Shown here: piece by piece, positions 6,165 to 11,696 of the stretch
Position numbering within the stretch: position 1 is the first letter of the stretch
Layout: each line of letters starts with the position of its first letter
Source of the DNA: an uncultured Oscillochloris sp.
GTDB taxonomy: Bacteria; Chloroflexota; Chloroflexia; Chloroflexales; Chloroflexaceae
Reading direction: 5' to 3'
Assembly (NCBI GenBank): GCA_903877945.1
Contig: CAIRFY010000231.1
Location: 1-11,696 of the forward strand
DNA length: 11,696 bases
Notes under the pieces: model-generated
Database searches by the model: none
Told to the model about the DNA's origin: nothing
The model's input: the letters and a program-made list of their open reading frames with translations, nothing else
Program-made: the position numbers and the translations under genes

Positions 6165-7223
6165 ATGCAATCACAAATCCGAGTACTCGTCGTAGACGAC
6201 TCACCGTCGCAGTTGGCCCTTATTGTGGGGCTGTTACGTAACTCTGGTGATTTTGAGGTGGTGGGGACGGCGGCTGACGGGCGAGCGGCTGTGGCTGCCA
6301 CAATCAAACTGCGCCCGAGTGTGGTGGCAATGGATATCTACCTCCCGATCCTGGACGGCTACCAGGCCACTCGCCAGATTATGCAGCAGTGCCCGACGCC
6401 GATTGTCCTGTTCAGCAGTGTGTCCGGCGACGCCGGGGTGCGCTCGATGGAGGCTCTTGCCGCAGGAGCTTTGGCGGTAGTCCCCAAACCAGGAGGCTTT
6501 GGCCTGCCCGCTATCGCTGCGGAACACGCCCAGTTTCTCTCGATGTTGCGCCTGATGTCGGGGGTGCGCGTGGTCACACGGCATGCGCGCCGCGATCTGC
6601 CACCCGCGCCCGCCCGCCCAGTCGTCCGCCCCATAGTGCCCGTCACCCGCCCGGAGATTCTGGCAGTGGCGGCATCTACGGGTGGCCCGGGTGCCCTTAA
6701 GACATTTCTCGAAGGACTCGGCTCTGGATTCTCCCTGCCCATCCTGATTGTCCAACATATCGCCCGTGGTTTCTCACCGGCCCTCCAGGAATGGCTGGCC
6801 AGTGTTGTTCCCCAGCCACTTGGTTTTGCCCATGCCGACGAGAGCCTCGTGCCTGGCCGTGCCTACCTCGCCCCCGATGACCACCACATCCTCGTGTCTT
6901 CCGCCGGTATGGTTTCCATCGCCCCCACCATTCCCTCTGATCGCTACAGCCCCAGCGCCGACCGGCTCTTCGAGTCGACCGCCCGCTGGTACGGCTCGCG
7001 TGCCGTTGGGGTGATTATGACCGGTATGGGCGACGATGGTACTCGCGGGATGAGTGCCATGCGGACAGCAGGTGCCTTCACCCTCGGCCAGGACGAGGCT
7101 ACCTGCGTGGTCTATGGTATGCCCCGCGCCGCCGCTGAGGCTGGCGCAGTGGTTCGTCAGTTGCCTCTCGGCGCACTCGCTGGTGCTGTACTGGCATCGC
7201 TCATGTCCTCTGCCGGATCATAG
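6165..7223 (+). CDS. cheB: Chemotaxis response regulator / protein-glutamate methylesterase CheB
   Basis: CheB removes methyl groups from receptor glutamates (and deamidates glutamines) when its receiver is phosphorylated by CheA, giving adaptation. The 352-residue product has a receiver (1 to about 125) with VVDDS (D11/D12) and phosphoacceptor D57 in AMDIYLP, then a Pro/Arg linker (about 145-165), then the methylesterase domain. The catalytic triad is visible: S171 in ASTGGP, H198 in QHIARGF and D291 in TGMGDDG. The length is standard. ATG 6165 is the only reasonable start, since an in-frame stop lies 15 bases upstream, yet no good ribosome binding site precedes it; the leader is repeat-derived. 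The cheR start follows 16 bases after the stop, so these two genes are almost certainly co-transcribed. Confidence 0.96.
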   Translation: MQSQIRVLVVDDSPSQLALIVGLLRNSGDFEVVGTAADGRAAVAATIKLRPSVVAMDIYLPILDGYQATRQIMQQCPTPIVLFSSVSGDAGVRSMEALAAGALAVVPKPGGFGLPAIAAEHAQFLSMLRLMSGVRVVTRHARRDLPPAPARPVVRPIVPVTRPEILAVAASTGGPGALKTFLEGLGSGFSLPILIVQHIARGFSPALQEWLASVVPQPLGFAHADESLVPGRAYLAPDDHHILVSSAGMVSIAPTIPSDRYSPSADRLFESTARWYGSRAVGVIMTGMGDDGTRGMSAMRTAGAFTLGQDEATCVVYGMPRAAAEAGAVVRQLPLGALAGAVLASLMSSAGS

Positions 7224-7229
7224 CGAGGC

Positions 7230-7235
7230 GAGGTG
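7230..7235 (+). promoter_or_regulatory. Ribosome binding site of cheR
   Basis: GAGGTG lies four bases before GTG 7240 (GAGG six bases before). It decides the start against the much longer open frame reaching back to about 7054 inside cheB. Confidence 0.75.
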
Positions 7236-7239
7236 CTTT

Positions 7240-8595
7240 GTGATTGATCTCCCGCTTACGGATGAACTTTACAACCTGCTGCGCGACCTGCTGCGCAATC
7301 GGCTGGGCCTACACTTTCCTGCGCACCGCCGTACCGATGTGGCCCGCGCTATGACCATCGTCGCCCACGAGCATAGTTTCACCGATCTGAACCGCCTCTA
7401 CACCGCGCTCATCGCTGACGGCCCGATCTGGGACACGGTGATCCGCTGCTTGACCATCGGTGAGACCTACTTTTTTCGCAATGGCGCGCAGTTCCGCGCC
7501 CTGCGCGAGCATATTCTCCCCGAATTGCTCACCCGTCGGGCCGGGGTTCGCAGCTTGCGCTTTTGGAGTGCCGGCTGTGCCAGCGGTGAGGAACCCTATT
7601 CTCTCGCGATGGTCCTCGCCGACATCCTGCCCGCTAGTACCGGCTGGCAGGTCAGCGTTCTTGCGACTGATCTGAACCAAGACTTCCTTGAACGAGCGCG
7701 TCAGGCTCTCTATGGACAGTGGTCGTTTCGCGAGACGACCGAGGAGCAGCGGGAACGCTTCTTTAGCCCCGAGGGCGGGCGCTGGCGGGTGCGGCCCGAG
7801 ATCCGACGCACCGTGATGTTTAATCGACTCAACCTTGCGGCGGAAGAGTATCCGGCTTTGACCAATGGCACGATGGCAATGGACGTGATCTTCTGCCGAA
7901 ATGTGCTGATCTATTTTGATGAAGCGACGATCCGCGCAGTGGCCAAACGCTTCTACGCGACCCTGGCCCCCGGAGGTTGGCTTGTAATTGGACACGCCGA
8001 ACCTAATGCGCGGATCTTCTATGACTTCGAAACAGTGAATGCCCCTGGTACGGTTCTCTATCGTAAGCCAGCCGATGCACCGCTGTTCACCGTGCCCTCA
8101 TCCCTGCCCTTTGCCGCTCACTTTCCACCTGTCGCCCTCCTGCCGTTGCCCGCGAGTCCCCGCCCTCCCGCTCTGCTCCCGGCCCCACCCCCGGCCACGC
8201 CTGACCCGCTGGTTGCGGCCCGTGTGGCCGCAAATGCGGGCGACTGGCAGCGCACCGCTGAGCTTGCCAACCAAGCGTTGATCATCGACCCGATGCGGGC
8301 CGCTGCCCATTTTATACGTGGCCAGGTCTATGAACACGTTGGTCAGACCGATGAAGCTATCGCCGCGTATCGTCGTAGCCTCTACCTTGACTCGGCCTTT
8401 GTGATGGGCAATTTGGCGATGGCCGATATGTGGCGCCGAGGCGGGCAGACCATCGAGGCTCGCCGGGGCTACCGTAGCGCACTGAGGCTCATCGATCAGC
8501 TTGCCCCCGCTACGCTCGTGCCCGAGTCTAATGGCACGAGCGCCGCTGAGTTGCGGGTTTATATCAACTCCCAGATGAAGTTGCTCGGTGACTAG
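7240..8595 (+). CDS. cheR: Chemotaxis methyltransferase CheR with C-terminal TPR repeats
   Basis: CheR transfers methyl groups from S-adenosylmethionine to receptor glutamates, opposing CheB. The 451-residue product has the small N-terminal helical CheR domain (about 1-75), then the SAM-binding Rossmann domain with motif I WSAGCASGEEPYS (W109 to about S121), VLATDLN, and FCRNVLIYFD. A Pro-rich linker (about 285-322) leads to about three tetratricopeptide repeats (about 325-425; for example AAAHFIRGQVYEHVGQTDEA). TPR-tailed CheR proteins resemble FrzF of Myxococcus, where the tail controls which receptor sites are methylated. I chose GTG 7240: GAGGTG at 7230-7235 is well placed, and the conserved domain begins at once (VIDLPLTDELYNLL). 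The frame stays open upstream across cheB, but that stretch has no CheR character. Confidence 0.95.
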   Translation: MIDLPLTDELYNLLRDLLRNRLGLHFPAHRRTDVARAMTIVAHEHSFTDLNRLYTALIADGPIWDTVIRCLTIGETYFFRNGAQFRALREHILPELLTRRAGVRSLRFWSAGCASGEEPYSLAMVLADILPASTGWQVSVLATDLNQDFLERARQALYGQWSFRETTEEQRERFFSPEGGRWRVRPEIRRTVMFNRLNLAAEEYPALTNGTMAMDVIFCRNVLIYFDEATIRAVAKRFYATLAPGGWLVIGHAEPNARIFYDFETVNAPGTVLYRKPADAPLFTVPSSLPFAAHFPPVALLPLPASPRPPALLPAPPPATPDPLVAARVAANAGDWQRTAELANQALIIDPMRAAAHFIRGQVYEHVGQTDEAIAAYRRSLYLDSAFVMGNLAMADMWRRGGQTIEARRGYRSALRLIDQLAPATLVPESNGTSAAELRVYINSQMKLLGD

Positions 8596-8731
8596 GGCCA
8601 CGTCTTGTTCGTCCAGCACCGCTGCCTATGGGCTGAAGCCCCCGGCTCCGATCCTAGACCCTTTACGCTTTTCCGCTCCGTAAGAGTACGCTCTGTGCCG
8701 ACACCATGCCGTGTCGCAGAAGGATTGCTAC
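8596..8731 (+). other. Intergenic region cheR to peptidase gene
   Basis: These 136 bases hold a short GGGCTGAAGCCC palindrome (around 8630-8641), a motif often seen scattered in GC-rich genomes, and a small GACAC/GTGTC hairpin (8699-8715). There is no T-run terminator and no promoter that I would defend. AGAAGGA at 8718-8724 is a strong ribosome binding site seven bases before GTG 8732. Confidence 0.4.
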
Positions 8732-9691
8732 GTGTTTCGCAACAAAGGCGCCGTGATCGCGCTTATCTTTATCGGGTCCCTGCTGATTATCGTTGGGCTA
8801 ACGGGTGCAAGTATTCCTTTACAATCGACGAGTGCATTGAACGCAGCGGTAGCGCGCACAGATCTAATTGCTCCGAGCTCGTTCGTGCTTCCCGACAGTA
8901 CGGCGACGCCCGTGCCGCCGACGCTGACCCTGAACCGCCACAGTTTTAACGAGGGTGCGAGTACGAAGCTTGTTCCTACGGTTTTTTTGCCCGGACGCGG
9001 CCCCAACCTGCCCGGTAAAATGGTGTACACCGGTCGTCGCATTGATGTCTACGTTGGCCACGGCACCTTCAGCACCGAGGATGTCGTCTCTATGGGGATA
9101 AAGGCCGAGGGGGCGCTGAGCTATATCCAGAAACGATTTGACTCCCAGTTGACCGAGCGCATCTCGGTGGGCGTCTACAGCGCCAGCCAAGCTCCAGGCC
9201 GGGGCACACGCGGCATCGCCTACACCCAAGACAACACCAACGTGCGGATCTACTACCGCCCCGGTGAGGATCAGTACCACGCCCTTGTGGTTGTCGCGCA
9301 CGAAATGGCGCACGCACTTCAGGCTGAGACGTATGGTAAAGATGCCCAGTCGAGTGCCGACACCGTATTGCTGGAGGGTCTGGCGAGTTGGATCTCTGGC
9401 GAGTACTGGCTGAGTCTCTCGGGCGCGTCCTCGTTCCAGTCGCGTGCTCACGATCTGTACCTGTCTGGCTACAACGGCAACCTAGCTTACTTTGGTCGCC
9501 ACGACCTCAATTCGGCCTACGATATGTGGGCGGGGTTCGTCGACTACCTAGCCCGCACCTACGGCTGGCAGAAGTTCAATGCGCTCTACCTCAGCGGGCG
9601 CGGGCGCGCCGCCGGATCTGCCGACTATCGCGGGATCTATGGCAAGTCGTTCCAGGAACTTTACACCGACTGGTACGCGACTCTCAAGTAG
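8732..9691 (+). CDS. Membrane-anchored zinc metallopeptidase-like protein (peptidase-MA type)
   Basis: This is a probable gluzincin-type metallopeptidase with one N-terminal membrane anchor and an extracytoplasmic body. Counting from GTG 8732 the product is 319 residues: a hydrophobic helix at about 7-25, then a Ser/Thr/Pro-rich spacer, then the catalytic region. The zinc motif VVAHEMAHAL is present (H190, E191, H194). About 20 residues on, LLEGLASWISGEYW supplies E215 as the likely third ligand, the usual layout of the peptidase-MA families. The C-terminal part (AYDMWAGFVDYLARTYGWQKFNALYL, then SFQELYTDWYATLK) is also typical of that group. GTG 8711 would add seven residues, but AGAAGGA at 8718-8724 favours 8732. 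The substrate is unknown. The same strand and order place it after cheR, with a gap that leaves operon membership open. Confidence 0.8.
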   Translation: MFRNKGAVIALIFIGSLLIIVGLTGASIPLQSTSALNAAVARTDLIAPSSFVLPDSTATPVPPTLTLNRHSFNEGASTKLVPTVFLPGRGPNLPGKMVYTGRRIDVYVGHGTFSTEDVVSMGIKAEGALSYIQKRFDSQLTERISVGVYSASQAPGRGTRGIAYTQDNTNVRIYYRPGEDQYHALVVVAHEMAHALQAETYGKDAQSSADTVLLEGLASWISGEYWLSLSGASSFQSRAHDLYLSGYNGNLAYFGRHDLNSAYDMWAGFVDYLARTYGWQKFNALYLSGRGRAAGSADYRGIYGKSFQELYTDWYATLK

Positions 9692-9742
9692 GGTGTAGGG
9701 CAGTGCCGAAACTTATTCACATACATGTGCCTGCGTGAAAGC

Positions 9743-9771
9743 TACACAAGGCCGCGTTTATCCTGTACACT
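9743..9771 (+). promoter_or_regulatory. Possible promoter for the MBL gene pair
   Basis: TACACA (9743-9748) and TACACT (9766-9771) are spaced by 17 bases and each match four of six positions of the -35 and -10 consensus. TG lies directly before the -10. The first MBL gene starts 37 bases after the -10. This is a weak sequence match only. Confidence 0.3.
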
Positions 9772-9808
9772 AGGCCGTGGCGAAGCGCATTGACAAGCAG
9801 TAGCAACG

Positions 9809-10726
9809 ATGATCGTACGAATTTGGGGGACACGCGGCTCCTACCCTGTTGCGCGGGCTGAAATGCTGCGCTATGGTGGTAATACCACATGTGTAGAGGT
9901 TCGCGTTGGCAACAGATGTATTGTCCTCGATGCCGGTACGGGGCTACGCCAGCTCGGCGAGGCGCTCGGGCGTGAGCCGTGTCCGCCCAGCACGATTAAC
10001 CTGCTGATCACCCACACCCACTGGGATCATATTATTGGATTCCCCTTCTTTGCACCGATCTTCAACCCCCAGAACCGGCTTGAGATCTACGGCCTGCAGC
10101 GCACCCAGTCGAGCCTGCGCAAGACGATTGCCAACGCCCTGAGCGACCCACTGATGCCGATTGGCCTGGAGGATCTGCGGGCCAACCTGAGCTTCCACGA
10201 GATCCACGAGGGTCTGGAGTTTCAGCTTGACTCGCATGTGCGGGTGCGGACGGCGCGGGCGAATCACCCCTACCGGGCGCTCGCGTATCGGATCGAGAGC
10301 GATGACGCTGTCCTGGTATTCATCCCCGACACCGGCCCCTTCCACACGGTACTCTTCGGCGATGAGCGGGTTGAGTGGACGGGCACGCCGACGGCGAACA
10401 CCGACGAGGATCTCCAGGCTCTGGCTACGATGCGCTCACAGATTATCAACCTCGCCCGTGGGGCCGACTGGCTGATCTACGACTCGCAGTTCACTGATGC
10501 GCAGTACGCCCGCTTTCCGCACTGGGGGCATAGCTCGGCCAGCCAAGCTCGCGAGATCGCTGAGGAGGCTGGGGTGGGTCAACTGCTGCTCTTTCACCAC
10601 GATCCGCACCACACCGATGCGCAGATTGATGCCATGTTGGAGGAGCAGCGGGCCATGTGTGGCGCTAACCTCACTATCAACGCCGCCTACGAGGGCATGG
10701 AACTGCGGAAGGGGGTTCTGCCATGA
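9809..10726 (+). CDS. Metallo-beta-lactamase-fold hydrolase, intact metal site
   Basis: This is a 305-residue cytoplasmic MBL-fold protein of the COG1235-like type (GTRGSYPV at the N-terminus, RYGGNTTCVEVR, LDAGTGLRQLG). All expected metal ligands are visible: HTHWDH at 69-74 (H69, H71, D73, H74), H153 in RANHPYRA, D174 in IPDTGP and H263 in LFHHDPHHTD; HWGHSS (238-243) is also conserved in this group. Such proteins hydrolyse phosphodiester or ester bonds, but the substrate cannot be read from sequence. There is no signal peptide. No good ribosome binding site precedes ATG 9809, though the protein clearly begins there (MIVRIWGTRGS). Its stop overlaps the start of a paralogue, so the two are co-translated. 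Phosphonate (PhnP) or tRNA (RNase Z) processing are less likely, given no supporting neighbours. Confidence 0.88.
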   Translation: MIVRIWGTRGSYPVARAEMLRYGGNTTCVEVRVGNRCIVLDAGTGLRQLGEALGREPCPPSTINLLITHTHWDHIIGFPFFAPIFNPQNRLEIYGLQRTQSSLRKTIANALSDPLMPIGLEDLRANLSFHEIHEGLEFQLDSHVRVRTARANHPYRALAYRIESDDAVLVFIPDTGPFHTVLFGDERVEWTGTPTANTDEDLQALATMRSQIINLARGADWLIYDSQFTDAQYARFPHWGHSSASQAREIAEEAGVGQLLLFHHDPHHTDAQIDAMLEEQRAMCGANLTINAAYEGMELRKGVLP

Positions 10727-11565
10727 AGATGCAGTTCTGGGGGGTGCGCGGTTACGTGCCAACCCCAGGTGCCGAGTATCTGCGCTACGGTGGCAATACG
10801 TGCTGTACGGCGCTCTACGGCGCGGGCGGCGAGATGGTGGTGATCGATACCGGCACCGGTTTCTGTCAACTCGGCGACACGCTGATGACAACCGAGTTCG
10901 GGCACGGTCGCGGTGAGATGACTCTGCTGATCTCCCACACCTACTGGGATCATATCCTTGGCCTACCCTTCCCTGGCCTTGTGCATATCCCCGGTAACCG
11001 CCTGCATATCTACGGCCCCGACAGCACCCGTGGCTCGCTAGAGATGGTCTATAACGGGATGCTCTCGCCGGTCTACTCGCCGGTCTATGGCCTGGCCCAT
11101 ATTGGGGCCACCCACAACTTCCAGCCCATTTCGACGGTGCCTTTTGCCGTTGGTGGCTTGCGCGTGAGTGCCCTGCCGCTCTCGCGGCGGAACCACTCGC
11201 CGATCTGGGCCTACCGGGTGGAGGAGGGCAGCCGCTCGCTGGTCTATATCACCGATGTGCGCTACACCGACGACCAGATCTGGAATCAGGCGCTCGAATT
11301 TGCCGCTGGTGCGAGCATCCTCGTGCATAGTGCGCCCTACACGCGCACCGAGCAGGTGCAAGACTACGGCCACAGTCGGTTTGAGGACGCAATCGAACTG
11401 GCCCAGGAGGCCGCCGTCGAGCGGTTAGTGATCTTTCACCACGCCCAGTCGCGCACCGATGATCAGCTTGATGTGTTGGTGTCAAACTACCGCCGCCAGT
11501 TGAGCGACGATGAGAGCCCGCTGATCTTTGAGGCCGCCCGCGAGGGTCCGGTGGTTGAGGTGTAG
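10723..11565 (+). CDS. Paralogous MBL-fold protein with altered HxYxDH metal motif
   Basis: This 280-residue paralogue of the preceding gene starts in a four-base ATGA overlap with it, with GGAAGGGGG (10707-10715) as ribosome binding site. It shares the N-terminus (FWGVRGYVPTPGAEYLRYGGNT), DTGTGFCQLGD, and the C-terminal FHHAQSRTDDQ. The metal motif is HTYWDH (72-77): Y74 replaces the second His, a single-base difference (CAC to TAC). Other ligand positions are kept: H72, D76, H77, H158 (RNHSPIWAY), D178 (YITDVR) and H239. The later HWGHSS of its partner reads DYGHSR. Loss of one zinc-1 ligand should weaken or change the dinuclear site. The protein may be a non-catalytic partner that forms a heterodimer with its neighbour, or may use a single metal. 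The frame is intact, so it is not a pseudogene. Confidence 0.87.
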   Translation: MKMQFWGVRGYVPTPGAEYLRYGGNTCCTALYGAGGEMVVIDTGTGFCQLGDTLMTTEFGHGRGEMTLLISHTYWDHILGLPFPGLVHIPGNRLHIYGPDSTRGSLEMVYNGMLSPVYSPVYGLAHIGATHNFQPISTVPFAVGGLRVSALPLSRRNHSPIWAYRVEEGSRSLVYITDVRYTDDQIWNQALEFAAGASILVHSAPYTRTEQVQDYGHSRFEDAIELAQEAAVERLVIFHHAQSRTDDQLDVLVSNYRRQLSDDESPLIFEAAREGPVVEV

Positions 11566-11594
11566 GGGCGCAGCGGCGCGGCGCTGCTGTGCCC
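11566..11594 (+). terminator. GC-rich hairpin directly after the MBL pair
   Basis: A 13 bp stem (11566-11578 with 11582-11594, two G-T pairs) closes on a 3 nt loop and starts on the first base after the stop codon. The position suggests a terminator or an mRNA 3' end stabiliser. There is no T run behind it (TTACCGCC), so intrinsic termination is uncertain. Confidence 0.45.
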
Positions 11595-11660
11595 TTACCG
11601 CCTACTACTACAGTTGTAAATATCTTCGCAGAAAGGCTCTCGCCGATCACCCCCCCTAGC

Positions 11661-11680
11661 CCCCCCCGCACGCGGGGGGG
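11661..11680. repeat. C7GC / GCG7 perfect hairpin
   Basis: CCCCCCCGC (11661-11669) and GCGGGGGGG (11672-11680) are perfect inverted repeats around two bases, preceded by another C run (CCCCCCTAG). This looks like a small dispersed GC hairpin, not a gene feature. It is palindromic, so strand cannot be assigned. Confidence 0.6.
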
Positions 11681-11696
11681 AACAACGCATTATCCC

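Noticed and set aside
7054..7239. Upstream extension of cheR into cheB
   Set aside because: The stretch is an out-of-frame reading of the cheB methylesterase end; GAGGTG plus GTG 7240 gives the family's normal N-terminus.
9790..9795. Perfect TTGACA as a -35 box
   Set aside because: It lies only 13 bases before ATG 9809, leaving no room for a -10 and a transcript start ahead of the gene.
9809..11565. Assigning the MBL pair as PhnP, RNase Z or a named phosphodiesterase
   Set aside because: The fold and motifs support the superfamily only; no neighbour or diagnostic insertion supports a specific substrate.

Overview
The window reads as one strand (+) of a moderately GC-rich bacterial chromosome. 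The gene set and architecture fit a filamentous, gliding, Chloroflexales-like organism (Chloroflexus/Oscillochloris relatives): a CheA with a C-terminal receiver domain, a CheR with C-terminal TPRs, a membrane-anchored gluzincin of the peptidase-MA type, long Ala/Pro linkers, and many palindromic and heptad-repeat elements between genes. The taxonomic call is an inference from style, with no marker gene behind it.

Layout. (1) 2-220: the C-terminal end of an unknown Ala/Pro-rich protein ending in a transmembrane helix. (2) 221-582: three consecutive ~100-130 bp palindromic repeat elements, each separated by the trinucleotide TAA, followed by a ~220 bp leader. (3) 805-8595: a complete chemosensory gene set in the order MCP, cheA (hybrid, with REC), cheW, cheB, cheR (with TPRs). 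Two repeat blocks interrupt it: a 179 bp heptad-bounded hairpin between the MCP gene and cheA, and a block of two and a half palindromic elements between cheW and cheB. (4) 8732-9691: a membrane-anchored zinc-metallopeptidase-like protein. (5) 9809-11565: two translationally coupled (ATGA overlap) paralogous metallo-beta-lactamase-fold proteins. The first has an intact HxHxDH metal motif; in the second the middle His is Tyr. (6) 11566-11696: two hairpins.

How the genes work together. The MCP senses through a periplasmic four-helix domain and controls CheA through CheW. CheA phosphorylates its own fused receiver domain and/or CheB. CheR and CheB set the methylation level of the receptor. There is no stand-alone CheY. 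The CheA-REC plus CheR-TPR pattern is like the Frz system of myxobacteria, which controls gliding or type IV pili rather than flagella. The peptidase and MBL pair lie downstream on the same strand, with gaps of 136 and 117 bases, so a functional link to the chemosensory genes is only a hypothesis.

The most unusual content is non-coding: two subfamilies of TAA-flanked palindromes, with conserved ends but exchangeable cores, inserted in and around the operon. A 60 bp tandem duplication of the cheW start region, including its ribosome binding site, and the degenerate second MBL protein come next.
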